Shown: in pieces, positions 32,345 through 41,142 of the stretch | How the letters are laid out: the number at the start of each line of letters is the position of its first letter | Numbering within the stretch: position 1 is the stretch's first letter | Assembly (NCBI RefSeq): GCF_017744675.1 | Contig: NZ_JAGIAV010000005.1 | Location: 301,992-365,991 of the forward strand | Reading direction: 5' to 3' | Length of the DNA: 64,000 bases | Origin: Flavobacterium sp. | GTDB lineage: Bacteria; Bacteroidota; Bacteroidia; Flavobacteriales; Flavobacteriaceae | Made by a program: the position numbers and the translations under genes | Notes under the pieces: model-generated | The model's database searches: none | Told to the model about the DNA's origin: nothing | Seen by the model: the letters and a program-made list of their open reading frames with translations, nothing else

Positions 32345-34834
32345 TTAGTCTAACACATTCAAAATCTTCAATCCAAAAACAACGCCATTTTGCTGGATGC
32401 CGCTTTGATAAGAATGCACGTAATCGATCCTGAATAATTTGAATTTTCCGAAACCTAAATTGTCTAAACCGACTGTAAATTCAGAATACGGTTTTCGGTC
32501 AGGAATTGCTAGAGCATGAAATCCGATATTCATAGTTGATTTTAAAAGATTTAGTAACGGAATTTTATTCATGATAAAACCAGTATCATTGTATTCAGTA
32601 TGCATTTCGAAATAACTGTCGTTGGTACTGTTCGAATAATACGGCATCATATTAAAAACATTCAGATAGCGATCGCTTGTTCCAATATGGGTTTGGTTTC
32701 CATTAAAATGTCTGTAATCGATAAACGAAATATTCTCGGCATTAAAGAATTTGCCTCCTCTAAAAACAGTTCCCAAAAGGCCTTTGTTTCCAAGTGATAA
32801 ATCATATTGAACAGAAGCGCCAATTCTTTCATATTCGTACTTTTTTTCACTTGCCGCAAATGCTTTTTCAAATGCTAGGTAAACGGTTGGATATTTGTCA
32901 TTTTTGAAATTAAATCTTCCGTCAGGTCTTGAAATGTATTTGTTGCCGAAATTGATTCTCGATGTCACAAGGGCTTTAAACAAATGATGCTGCTCAAAAG
33001 CTGGAGTTGTAAAATCATTTGGTGCCAGCGGATTGTTTGATGAGTAAACATCATCTTTCTTGAAAAACGAATAATCGGTTGTGTTAAAAAGTGGTTTGCG
33101 CTGTTCATAGCCAATTTTTCCAGTAAGATTTATTCCATTTGCAATATCTTGTCCGTAATTGATCTGAACGAATTCCAAGTTATAAAGCTTCATATAATTG
33201 TCTTTAAAAAACAAAGAACTTATGGAGTTGATTAACTTAGAAATAGGTTCGGCACTATTAAATTGGGCTGTTTTTGTACCTCCAGAACCCCAAATTGTAG
33301 CGTAATTAATGTTGTTGAATCGATGGCTGAATTCTCCAATGGCACGAAAACGTTCATCCGAAAATCCGTAATTAAACGTGGTGCTTATCGTAGTGCTTTT
33401 GCCTTCCTCTTCATTCCATTTTTTAAAAGAAAAACCAGAATCCAAATTAAAGCCTTGAACGGTATTGAAACTTAAAGAGGTCACATTAAGCAAGCCTTTA
33501 TAATCGAAAGAATATTTCTTGAAGGTGTTTTTATAATCGTAACCCATTAAAATATCCCAAACCTTAAATTTATTATTTTTAGCATCTATAGAATCGGTGT
33601 ATTTTTTTGATTTTCTAATCGTCTGCAAACTGTCTTTTTTAGCATAATCAGAACTCTCTTCAATGGTTAACGGAATCGGGCGGATTTCATTCCAGAAAGC
33701 GTCATCTTTTTTATTGGCATTAAGATCAAAAGCTACGATTTCATTTCCGAAAGTTTTCTTTTCAAACGAAGCAGGAAATTCGTAATTCGAATATACATAA
33801 TTAAAGTTTCCGGAGAACTTTACACCAAAAATGCCTGCAGTAAACGAAAGTGTCTGTGAATTTTTAGACCATATTTTATTCTGGCTATTGTAGCTAAAAT
33901 TCTGTTTTAAAGTCATTACTTCGGTAAATTCGTTTTTCATTCTGTAGCCTTTGATATCTAAATCGATGGCATAAATGGCAAAACTGTCGTCTACAATATA
34001 AATGTACCCTTCAAAAACAGGTTCTTTATCTCGTTTCGGAATAACTTTAATTTTGTTAATCTGCTGATTGTTGTTGTCGTAAAAAGTACTTTCCAATTTG
34101 TATTTGTAATAATTGAAAGCATTGTCGGCAATAGGAGAGATGAGTTTTACATCAAAATCTAAGGTATTGTCATAAAAGTCATAAGTCGACAATGCTGCCG
34201 TGTTGTAACTGTAGCCGCGATTATTGCCAGAAACTTTAGAGGCAATAATTTTTTCTTTTAGTTTGTCTGGCTTTTCGAAAGTAACTTTAGAAATAGTTTC
34301 TGATAAATATAAAATCCCGGTTCCGGTAGAATCCAAATTAGAGGCCATATCATCTCCCAATTCTACTTTTTTGCCCAAAATTTTCTTAGGAAGATCTTTT
34401 ACTTTAAACATTCCTTTCGAATAAAAATCGGCGGTATATCTTCCCGTTTTATCTGAGTTTTCTTTTTTATGGGCTATTGCGCTTTTTATAATAGCATTTG
34501 CAGGATTGTTTTTAGGATCGATAATAACTTCGTTTAAAGCAAAACTTTCTTCTTGAAGCTTAACGTCTAAAATAACAGTTTTCGTTGCTGCGAGAACGGT
34601 TATTTTTTGAGTCTTATATCCTAAATATTGAAAAATAATTTTGTTTCCTCCAATTTCTTTTACATTCAGCTGATATTTCCCTTGTTCATTTGTAGTGGTT
34701 CCTGCATAAGTGTTTTCTTCAAAAACGGATACAAAAGGAAGCGGATTTCCTTTGTCATCTGTTACAGTTCCTCTAATTTGGGCAAAATTAGAAAGCGAAA
34801 AAAATAGAAAGGCAAATAAAATAAAGTTTCTCAT
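32345..34834 (-). CDS. DUF5686 outer-membrane protein with carboxypeptidase-like N-domain
   Basis: The 829-aa protein has a signal peptide (1-18, SNFAQ), a carboxypeptidase-regulatory-like beta-sandwich (about 19-100: IRGTVTDDKGNPLPFVSVFEE and TTTNEQGKYQLNV) and a long DUF5686 region predicted to form an outer-membrane barrel, ending GVVFGLKILNVLD. Aromatic-rich alternating strands fill the second half. The role is unknown; it may export or display a surface molecule. It is a single gene with a -7 element at 34853-34860 on the minus strand. Confidence 0.9.
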   Translation of the reverse strand: MRNFILFAFLFFSLSNFAQIRGTVTDDKGNPLPFVSVFEENTYAGTTTNEQGKYQLNVKEIGGNKIIFQYLGYKTQKITVLAATKTVILDVKLQEESFALNEVIIDPKNNPANAIIKSAIAHKKENSDKTGRYTADFYSKGMFKVKDLPKKILGKKVELGDDMASNLDSTGTGILYLSETISKVTFEKPDKLKEKIIASKVSGNNRGYSYNTAALSTYDFYDNTLDFDVKLISPIADNAFNYYKYKLESTFYDNNNQQINKIKVIPKRDKEPVFEGYIYIVDDSFAIYAIDLDIKGYRMKNEFTEVMTLKQNFSYNSQNKIWSKNSQTLSFTAGIFGVKFSGNFNYVYSNYEFPASFEKKTFGNEIVAFDLNANKKDDAFWNEIRPIPLTIEESSDYAKKDSLQTIRKSKKYTDSIDAKNNKFKVWDILMGYDYKNTFKKYSFDYKGLLNVTSLSFNTVQGFNLDSGFSFKKWNEEEGKSTTISTTFNYGFSDERFRAIGEFSHRFNNINYATIWGSGGTKTAQFNSAEPISKLINSISSLFFKDNYMKLYNLEFVQINYGQDIANGINLTGKIGYEQRKPLFNTTDYSFFKKDDVYSSNNPLAPNDFTTPAFEQHHLFKALVTSRINFGNKYISRPDGRFNFKNDKYPTVYLAFEKAFAASEKKYEYERIGASVQYDLSLGNKGLLGTVFRGGKFFNAENISFIDYRHFNGNQTHIGTSDRYLNVFNMMPYYSNSTNDSYFEMHTEYNDTGFIMNKIPLLNLLKSTMNIGFHALAIPDRKPYSEFTVGLDNLGFGKFKLFRIDYVHSYQSGIQQNGVVFGLKILNVLD

Positions 34835-34852
34835 GTAGTGTGGCTTATCTTA

Positions 34853-34860
34853 CAAAAATA
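34853..34860 (-). promoter_or_regulatory. -7 element (TATTTTTG) of the DUF5686 gene
   Basis: It fits TAnnTTTG and lies 18 bases before the ATG at 34834. Confidence 0.45.
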
Positions 34861-34991
34861 TAATAAGTTAAATCTGAGCTTATTAATAATTTGTTAAATT
34901 CTAAAAGACAAAAATGAGATCGTGTGTTAGGTTGAGCGAAGTCGAAGCCTTTTACTTTACCAAACTTTCAACTTCGCCTAACAGAATTGTT

Positions 34992-35405
34992 TTATAAAAA
35001 AGACTGGATCGCCAATTCGTAACTTTTTAGGCCAAATCCTAAAATAACGCCCTTTGCATTTCCAGATAAATAAGATTGATGTCTAAAGCTTTCGCGTGCA
35101 TAAGTATTGGAAATATGAACTTCGATTACAGGAGTAGTAACAGCTTTCATAGCGTCGCCTAAACCAATAGAAGTATGGGTGTAAGCACCAGCATTCAGGA
35201 TAATTCCGTCAAAAGTAAAACCGCATTCTTGAATTTTGCCAATCAGTTCGCCTTCAATATTGCTTTGATAATACGAAAGTTCTACGTTTGGAAATTTTTG
35301 TTTCAACGTTTCAAAATAATCTTCAAAGGTTTGGCTTCCGTAAACTTCAGGTTCTCTTTTTCCTAAAAGATTCAAATTCGGTCCGTTGATAATGCAGATT
35401 TTCAT
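34992..35405 (-). CDS. aroQ: Type II 3-dehydroquinate dehydratase
   Basis: The 137-aa enzyme dehydrates 3-dehydroquinate to 3-dehydroshikimate in the shikimate pathway. It has the start IINGPNLNLLGKREPEVYGSQTFED with the catalytic Tyr in EVYG and the flexible-loop Arg, then GIILNAGAYTHTSIGLGDA and VIEVHISNTYARESFRHQSYLS with the catalytic His. It would act as a dodecamer in the cytoplasm. It is on the far side of four barrel genes from xerD. Confidence 0.96.
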   Translation of the reverse strand: MKICIINGPNLNLLGKREPEVYGSQTFEDYFETLKQKFPNVELSYYQSNIEGELIGKIQECGFTFDGIILNAGAYTHTSIGLGDAMKAVTTPVIEVHISNTYARESFRHQSYLSGNAKGVILGFGLKSYELAIQSFL

Positions 35406-35537
35406 AAAGTAATTTAGTTTTTAATTAGGATGTGATGCATTTTACATTTCACAATAAACATTTCACAAATAAGTGTAAAAATAAAAAAAACCGCACTAAT
35501 AAATAGAGCGGTTTTTGTAAAAGTATGTGATATTCTT

Positions 35538-36098
35538 TTAGAACATGTAACCAGCTGAAAGTTGGAACACAGAGTTTTTGAAATCAGCTTTATCTGAAAT
35601 TTCTGTTAAACCAATACCGTAACGAGCTTGAACAAAAAGACCTCCAACCACTTTTAATCCTAAACCTGCGTTAAGAGAAAAGTCAAATGTTTTTGGATCT
35701 GCAACATCAAATTCTTTTTTATTGCTAACAAGGAATGATGCCTGTGGACCAAGTTCTAAGCTAAGAGATTTAGTCATATAAAATTTTGCCATCACAGGGA
35801 TAGCGATATAACCCATTTCGTTTTTGAATTCTGAAACAGCATTTTTGTATTCTGCTCCTTGTGTAGTATACAAAAGCTCTGGCTGAATAGAGAATTTTTC
35901 TAATAATTTAAGTTCTGCTACAAGACCCGCGTGGTAGCTCGTAATTCCTTCTTTGTCAACAGAAATTCCATCAAAATCGGAACCTCCTGTTTGATTTGCA
36001 AAGTTAACCCCTGCTTTTACCCCGATTTGTACAAATTGTGCGTGTACTGCTGCCGATGTTGCAAGAAACATAACAGCTATTAAAAGTATTTTTTTCAT
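35538..36098 (-). CDS. Small outer-membrane beta-barrel protein (PorT-like family), paralogue 1
   Basis: The 186-aa protein has a signal peptide (1-20, ending VHA) and an eight-strand barrel of the Bacteroidota OMP_b-brl_2/PorT type: 'FVQIGVKAGVNFANQTGG' at the front, FSIQPELLYTTQGAEY, KSLSLELGPQASFLVSNKK, and FVQARYGIGLTEIS. It ends SAGYMF with the terminal Phe for Bam insertion. It shares the blocks QPELLY-TQGA, LGPQ-LL and RYGIGL with the genes at 37097 and 37824. Function unknown. Confidence 0.88.
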   Translation of the reverse strand: MKKILLIAVMFLATSAAVHAQFVQIGVKAGVNFANQTGGSDFDGISVDKEGITSYHAGLVAELKLLEKFSIQPELLYTTQGAEYKNAVSEFKNEMGYIAIPVMAKFYMTKSLSLELGPQASFLVSNKKEFDVADPKTFDFSLNAGLGLKVVGGLFVQARYGIGLTEISDKADFKNSVFQLSAGYMF

Positions 36099-36350
36099 AA
36101 AAAAGGTTTTTAAAAATTTGGTATTTTAAAATGTTATTCAAAGTTCAAAACTACATATTTAGCTTTTTATTGCCTTATGTTTTAGATTAAATAATTAATA
36201 AAATTCCCACTGAGAAGTGAAATTTTGATTTTGAAAGCCTTTAAAAATCTTTTACTCCGCTGAAAATCAGTTTCTTTTTTAATATTTTTTTTCTGTCTTA
36301 TTTTAATACTTTTTAAGCTTATTGCGAAGTGTTTTTTGTAGGTCTAATCT

Positions 36351-36358
36351 TAGTTTTG
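36351..36358 (+). promoter_or_regulatory. -7 element (TAGTTTTG) for the barrel gene at 36391
   Basis: It fits TAnnTTTG, 32 bases before the ATG. No well-spaced -33 TTG. Confidence 0.45.
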
Positions 36359-36390
36359 ATTATTATTAATCAGATAAAAAAAATGAAATT

Positions 36391-36894
36391 ATGAAAAAAA
36401 TTGTTTTAGTTGCGATTGCAGTATTGACATTTGGATGGGCAAATGCTCAGGAAGGAAAATTTAAAGTTGGTGTTCATGCAGGACTACCTATGGGAGATGC
36501 TAAAGATGCATTTTCTGTTAACCTTGGTGCAGATGTGGCATACATGTTTAAGATAAATGATAAATTTAGTGCTGGTGCTACTACAGGTTATACTACTTAT
36601 TTGGGTAAAGATTACACTTACTCTTTTATGGGCTATTCTGTAACTGAAAAAGGCGAGACGGCTGGTTTTATTCCAGTAGCGGGAACAGCTCAATATTCGC
36701 TTATTGATTCACTTTTTGTTGGAGCAGATCTAGGATATGCTATTAAAGCAGGTGGAGATATAGATGGAGGATTTTTATATCAGCCAAAATTTGGTTATCA
36801 AAATGAAAAAATTGAGGTATATGCTGCCTACAAAGGAATTTCAAATAATGGAACTATTTCATCTCTAAATCTTGGAGTTAATTATAAATTCTAG
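36391..36894 (+). CDS. Small outer-membrane beta-barrel protein, paralogue 2
   Basis: The 167-aa protein has a signal peptide (MKKIVLVAIAVLTFGWANAQ) and an OmpW/OmpA-like eight-strand barrel (KFKVGVHAGLPMGD, DKFSAGATTGYTTYLG, DSLFVGADLGYAIKAGG, KIEVYAAYKGIS), ending LNLGVNYKF. It lacks the QPELLYSTQG block of the other three copies and so is a more distant relative. Unknown role. Confidence 0.85.
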   Translation: MKKIVLVAIAVLTFGWANAQEGKFKVGVHAGLPMGDAKDAFSVNLGADVAYMFKINDKFSAGATTGYTTYLGKDYTYSFMGYSVTEKGETAGFIPVAGTAQYSLIDSLFVGADLGYAIKAGGDIDGGFLYQPKFGYQNEKIEVYAAYKGISNNGTISSLNLGVNYKF

Positions 36895-36916
36895 ATAATT
36901 TCTTTAGTTAATTCAA

Positions 36917-36952
36917 AAAAGCCTTCTTGTCATTCAAGGAGGTTTTTTTTGT
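36917..36952 (+). terminator. Terminator of the barrel gene at 36391
   Basis: GCCTTCTTG pairs with CAAGGAGGT (with G-T pair) and is followed by eight T residues. Confidence 0.7.
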
Positions 36953-37036
36953 TGCTGAAAATCTTATTTATATTAGCTTAATTCAAAATTAACAATTAAC
37001 AGGTTAGTTACTATTTTATTTGTTAAATTCCTAATG

Positions 37037-37065
37037 TTGATTTATGAAGAATATTTTTATATTTG
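37037..37065 (+). promoter_or_regulatory. Promoter (TTG-N18-TATATTTG) of the barrel gene at 37097
   Basis: TTG 37037-37039, TATATTTG 37058-37065. The region down to the start (TTTATATTTGAC-CTAATTAATTTAACC) is nearly repeated at 37777-37804. Confidence 0.7.
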
Positions 37066-37096
37066 ACCTAATTAATTTAACCCAAAACATATCAGA

Positions 37097-37669
37097 ATGA
37101 AAAAAATTATTTTATCTGCCATTGCAATTATGGCTTTTGCATTCACAAATGCTCAGTCAACAAGATTTGGAGTAAAAGGAGGTCTTAATATTTCCAATAT
37201 TGTTGGAGGAGATGTAAACAATAATAGTTCATTAGTTGGATTTCATATCGGTGGATTGGCTGAAATTCACGTAGTCGAGAAGTTTTATATTCAGCCAGAG
37301 CTTTTATTCTCTACTCAAGGAGCTAAATTTGATGGTCCTGCTTCAGATGTAAAATTAAATTATTTAAACATTCCTGTATTAGCGAAATACTACATTGTTG
37401 ACAAAAAATTTAATGTAGAAGCTGGTCCACAACTTGGTATTTTATTATCAGCTAAAGCAAATGGTAATGATTTTAAAGATTATACTAGATCAACAGATTT
37501 AGGATTTAATTTAGGAGCTGGATATAGTTTTACTGAGAACTTATCAGTTGGTCTTCGTTACACAATTGGTTTATCTCCAATCACTGATAAAAATATTGAT
37601 AATTCTAGTGATTATTATGATAGCGCAAAAAATAGCAATTTACAGCTTTCTTTAGCGTATATATTCTAA
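37097..37669 (+). CDS. Small outer-membrane beta-barrel protein (PorT-like), paralogue 3
   Basis: The 190-aa protein has a signal peptide (1-19, ending TNAQ) and the same barrel plan as 35538 and 37824: RFGVKGGLNISNIVGGD, FYIQPELLFSTQGAKF, LNYLNIPVLAKYYIV, EAGPQLGILLSAK and SVGLRYTIGLSPI, with the final Phe in SLAYIF. Its closeness to 37824 in protein and promoter points to tandem duplication. Confidence 0.9.
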   Translation: MKKIILSAIAIMAFAFTNAQSTRFGVKGGLNISNIVGGDVNNNSSLVGFHIGGLAEIHVVEKFYIQPELLFSTQGAKFDGPASDVKLNYLNIPVLAKYYIVDKKFNVEAGPQLGILLSAKANGNDFKDYTRSTDLGFNLGAGYSFTENLSVGLRYTIGLSPITDKNIDNSSDYYDSAKNSNLQLSLAYIF

Positions 37670-37689
37670 TCAGAATTTCGAAATATTTT

Positions 37690-37720
37690 AAAAACCTTCC
37701 TCATAAAGGAAGGTTTTTTT
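37690..37720 (+). terminator. Terminator of the barrel gene at 37097
   Basis: AAAACCTTCC / GGAAGGTTTT with a seven-base loop and T run. Confidence 0.8.
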
Positions 37721-37780
37721 ATGCGTATGTTAATTCTTTATTTATGAATTAAAAAAGTAAATTTTTAGTAAGTATATTTT

Positions 37781-37788
37781 TATATTTG
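37781..37788 (+). promoter_or_regulatory. -7 element (TATATTTG) of the barrel gene at 37824
   Basis: It has the same sequence context as 37058-37065, with the shared downstream ATTAATTTAACC. Confidence 0.65.
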
Positions 37789-37823
37789 ACTAATTAATTT
37801 AACCGAACAAAAAAATGTAAAGA

Positions 37824-38405
37824 ATGAAAAAAAGTATTTTATCTGCTCTATTACTTATGGTATTTGGTTTTGCGAATGCTCAAGCAACTGGGAGTAGATT
37901 TGGAATTAAAGGTGGCGTTAATTTTCCAACTAGTTCTAGTGATTTTCATGAAAATGAAACTTTAATAGGATATCAGGTTGGTATTTTTTCGGAAATTAAA
38001 CCGGAAGAAAAATATGGCATTCAGCCTGAACTTCTATATTCAACTCACGGAGTGAAAAATAAATTTGTACAGGATGGTATTGCGTACAATAATGATATTA
38101 AATTAAGCTATTTGAATTTGCCTATTTTGGCTAAATATTTTGTTATTGATGGATTAACCGTTCAGGCAGGTCCGCAAATTGGGTTTTTAATGCATGCTGA
38201 AGAAAATGGTGTAAATATTACAGATCATGTTAAAACTATCGATTTTGGTTTGGACTTTGGTATTGGCTATAATTTTCTGGAGGTTTGTTCAGTAGATCTT
38301 CGTTATAGCTTAGGTTTGTCAAATGCGGTGGATTTTCATGTTGGAGATAATAATTATAAAATTAAAAACAACGTATTTTCTTTGGCTTTTGGATGTAAAT
38401 TATAA
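37824..38405 (+). CDS. Small outer-membrane beta-barrel protein (PorT-like), paralogue 4
   Basis: The 193-aa protein has a signal peptide (1-20, ending ANAQ), RFGIKGGVNFPTSSSD, YGIQPELLYSTHGVKN, LSYLNLPILAKYFVI, QAGPQIGFLMHAEENG and SVDLRYSLGLSNAV, and ends FSLAFGCKL rather than in Phe. The terminal Leu is a tolerated Bam signal. Closest in this window to 37097. Confidence 0.9.
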   Translation: MKKSILSALLLMVFGFANAQATGSRFGIKGGVNFPTSSSDFHENETLIGYQVGIFSEIKPEEKYGIQPELLYSTHGVKNKFVQDGIAYNNDIKLSYLNLPILAKYFVIDGLTVQAGPQIGFLMHAEENGVNITDHVKTIDFGLDFGIGYNFLEVCSVDLRYSLGLSNAVDFHVGDNNYKIKNNVFSLAFGCKL

Positions 38406-38423
38406 ATTCAATATTAAATATTG

Positions 38424-38453
38424 AAAAACCTTTCTCCCTTGAGAAAGTTTTTT
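38424..38453 (+). terminator. Terminator of the barrel gene at 37824
   Basis: AAACCTTTCTC / GAGAAAGTTTTTT with a short loop. Confidence 0.7.
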
Positions 38454-38505
38454 TATCTCGTTGTATGAGATATTTTTTATGTCTAAAAATGTTTACTTTG
38501 TATGT

Positions 38506-39402
38506 ATGAATTGGAGCAGGTATATAAAAGATTATCAGTCGTACTTGAGGATTGAGCGAGGTTTATCTAAAAATACAATCGAAAACTATGGTTTTGATAT
38601 TGAGCGGTTATGTCTCTTTTTAGAAACCAATCAAATAGATGTTTCGCCAATAAAAATCTCCGATGAAATATTACAGCAGTTTATTTATACCGTTGCAAAA
38701 GAGCTAAATCCAAGGTCGCAGGCGAGAATTATTTCTGGGCTTAAAAGCTTTTTTAATTATTTGGTTTTTGAAGATTATAGAAATGATAATCCTTTAGAAT
38801 TAATAGAAGCGCCTAAAACTGGGCGTAAATTGCCCGATACTTTATCGCTACAAGAAATAGATGCTTTAATAGAAACAATTGATTTAAGCACCAACGAGGG
38901 CGAACGCAATAGAGCGATGCTCGAGACTTTGTATGGCTGCGGATTGCGTGTTTCGGAGTTGATTTCGCTAAAAATTTCGGATCTTTTTTTTGATGAAGGT
39001 TTTATTAAAATAACGGGTAAAGGCAATAAAGAGAGATTTGTTCCGATAGGATCTTTAACGCAAAAATATATTGATATTTATAGAAATGCTGTTCGTTCTA
39101 ATTTAAACATTAAAAAAGGAGCAGAAGACACGTTGTTTTTAAATAGAAGAGGCAATCAGTTAACACGTGCGATGGTTTTTACTATTATAAAAGATCTTGC
39201 ACAAAAAATGGGATTGAAGAAAAACATAAGTCCGCATACGTTACGGCATTCTTTTGCGACGCATCTCCTTGAAAATGGCGCCGACTTAAGATCTATTCAA
39301 TTAATGCTTGGGCATGAATCTATTACAACAACAGAAATTTATGTGCATTTGGACCGCAGTTTTTTAAAAGAAGTGATGCATAGTTTTCATCCTAGGAAAT
39401 AA
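38506..39402 (+). CDS. xerD: Tyrosine recombinase XerD
   Basis: The 298-aa recombinase (start ATG 38506, MNWSRYIKDYQ; a TTG reading at 38461 is rejected because a -7-like TACTTTG sits just before 38506) has a SAM-like core-binding domain (about 1-90) and a catalytic domain with Arg148, Lys172, His244, Arg247, His270 and Tyr279. Length and lack of extra DNA-binding modules fit the chromosomal dimer-resolution enzyme rather than a phage integrase. In Flavobacteriia it usually neighbours aroQ, as here apart from the inserted barrel genes. Confidence 0.93.
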   Translation: MNWSRYIKDYQSYLRIERGLSKNTIENYGFDIERLCLFLETNQIDVSPIKISDEILQQFIYTVAKELNPRSQARIISGLKSFFNYLVFEDYRNDNPLELIEAPKTGRKLPDTLSLQEIDALIETIDLSTNEGERNRAMLETLYGCGLRVSELISLKISDLFFDEGFIKITGKGNKERFVPIGSLTQKYIDIYRNAVRSNLNIKKGAEDTLFLNRRGNQLTRAMVFTIIKDLAQKMGLKKNISPHTLRHSFATHLLENGADLRSIQLMLGHESITTTEIYVHLDRSFLKEVMHSFHPRK

Positions 39403-39554
39403 TTTTTGTAGTATTACGCGTATATTATTCTGAAAATTTATATATTGTATTAAGTTTTTGTTTTAATAGAAATAAAAAGCAAAAAAGCATCGTGATTTAT
39501 TTTGCCTTTTTTTGAATAAGTTCTGAATATCTTATTTACATAAAAAAGTAGTGT

Positions 39555-41075
39555 ATGGTTTTTGATTTATATGGAAATGACGATTGTTTGGAGGTAAATA
39601 AATTTTACAAAAAATTATTTGCCGAAATGCCCGACCTACTTTTTCAGTTTGTTGTTGATGTAGATAATAATTACACTTTCCCTCTCGTAAGTAAATCGGC
39701 AGATGAAATATTTGAACTTTCCTCATCGGATTTTACTAATGACATTAAGTTTATAGTTTACGATCGAATCCTGCCACAGGATCGGGACCTTTTTTTTCAG
39801 TCTTTAGTCAAAGCTAGAAAAGAGATAAAACCTTGGGAAATTGAATTTAGGGCAACTCTTCCTAAAAAAGGAATTCGCTGGTTTAAGATTTCTTCCAAAA
39901 CAGAGTCTTCAGAAAATGGAGATGTAGTTTTTTATGGGCATGTCTCAGATATTACAGAACTAAAAGATAAGGAAGAAAAGCTTAGAATTTCTGAGGAACG
40001 TTTTCAATTTGCACTTGATGCTTCAACTGCTGGAATTTGGGACTGGGATATGGTGACCAATCGGGTTTTTTATTCTTCTTTGTCTCTTAAAATTCTAGAA
40101 CTCGATTCTGCTGATATTTTTGACGAGCCAGAGCGTTGGGATAAAATTGTGCATCCTGATGATCTTCCGAAATATTACTCTGATATCCACGATCATTTTG
40201 ATAATAAGATTCCGTTTTACGAAAATTACCATCGCGTGATGACATCTAGCGGCAATTATAAATGGATTTTAGACCGCGGAAAAGTTATTAAACGAGATGA
40301 AAACGGAAGGCCTTTACGTGTTATCGGAACGCATACTGATGTTTCGGCTCAAAAAGAGAAAGAGTTGGAGCTTATGAAAACTATGAAGCTCTACAGTGAT
40401 CAGAATAGTCGCCTCTTAAACTTTTCTCATATTGTTTCGCACAATTTAAATACGCAGGCCGGAAATATAAAATCGATTTTAGACCTTATTGATGCTGATG
40501 TTAACAAACAGACGGTGACAGAGATGCTAGAATATTTGCGTGCTGTTTCGAATGATCTGAATGAGACCATTTCAAATCTTACTCAAATTGTAAAAACGCA
40601 AAGTAATCTTAATATTGCGGTAGTGCCTCTTAAACTTTGTGAGTATATAGAAAAGACTATTTCGACAATCAAAGGTTATGATAAACAGCGCAAAGTGACT
40701 ATTATAAACAATGTTCCGAAGTATCTGACCATTAATTTTAATCCGGCCTATATGGAAAGTGTTTTGTTGAATTTTACAACAAATGCGATCAAATATGCGC
40801 ATCCAGATCGCGATCCTGTAATTACTTTCGATTTTGCGATAGAACCAGAAGGTTATAAATCGCTTAAGATTACAGATAATGGTCTCGGAATCGATTTGAA
40901 GGTTTATGGAGATTTGCTATTCGGAATGTATAAAACCTTTCATAAGCATCAAGAGGCGCGGGGTATAGGATTGTACATTACACGCAATCAAATTGAAGCG
41001 ATGAAAGGAACTGTTGAAGTAGAAAGTGAAGTAGGGGTAGGAACAAGCTTTAAAATTGTTTTTAATGACATGTAA
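39555..41075 (+). CDS. PAS-domain sensor histidine kinase (orphan)
   Basis: The 506-aa protein is soluble, with no membrane helix or signal. Residues about 18-140 are a PAS domain, about 145-268 a second PAS-PAC domain (FALDASTAGIWDWDMVTNRVFYS, then GTHTDVSAQKEKE). The phosphoacceptor is His296 in SHNL, in a DHp helix of the type FSHIVSHNLNTQAGNI common in Bacteroidota. The ATP domain has the N box NFTTNAIKYAHP and the G boxes ITDNGLGID and GIGLYI. No response regulator is adjacent. Signal unknown, but two cytoplasmic PAS domains suggest redox, light or a small ligand. Confidence 0.92.
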   Translation: MVFDLYGNDDCLEVNKFYKKLFAEMPDLLFQFVVDVDNNYTFPLVSKSADEIFELSSSDFTNDIKFIVYDRILPQDRDLFFQSLVKARKEIKPWEIEFRATLPKKGIRWFKISSKTESSENGDVVFYGHVSDITELKDKEEKLRISEERFQFALDASTAGIWDWDMVTNRVFYSSLSLKILELDSADIFDEPERWDKIVHPDDLPKYYSDIHDHFDNKIPFYENYHRVMTSSGNYKWILDRGKVIKRDENGRPLRVIGTHTDVSAQKEKELELMKTMKLYSDQNSRLLNFSHIVSHNLNTQAGNIKSILDLIDADVNKQTVTEMLEYLRAVSNDLNETISNLTQIVKTQSNLNIAVVPLKLCEYIEKTISTIKGYDKQRKVTIINNVPKYLTINFNPAYMESVLLNFTTNAIKYAHPDRDPVITFDFAIEPEGYKSLKITDNGLGIDLKVYGDLLFGMYKTFHKHQEARGIGLYITRNQIEAMKGTVEVESEVGVGTSFKIVFNDM

Positions 41076-41090
41076 AACTCAAAATGCGAT

Positions 41091-41130
41091 ATAAAACAAA
41101 AGGCTGTCAATTGACAGCCTTTTGTTTTAT
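41091..41130. terminator. Bidirectional terminator, perfect 40-bp palindrome
   Basis: The half-site ATAAAACAAAAGGCTGTCAA is followed directly by its exact complement, giving a 20-bp stem between the convergent kinase and rny genes. Confidence 0.85.
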
Positions 41131-41142
41131 ATATCCTATAGA

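Noticed and set aside
38775..39026. Minus-strand reading frame inside xerD
   Set aside because: It is antisense to conserved catalytic sequence and has no ribosome-binding or promoter context.
38506..39402. Tyrosine recombinase as a phage or island integrase
   Set aside because: Length, SAM-like core domain and position near aroQ fit chromosomal XerD; no tRNA, att-like repeat or phage gene is adjacent.
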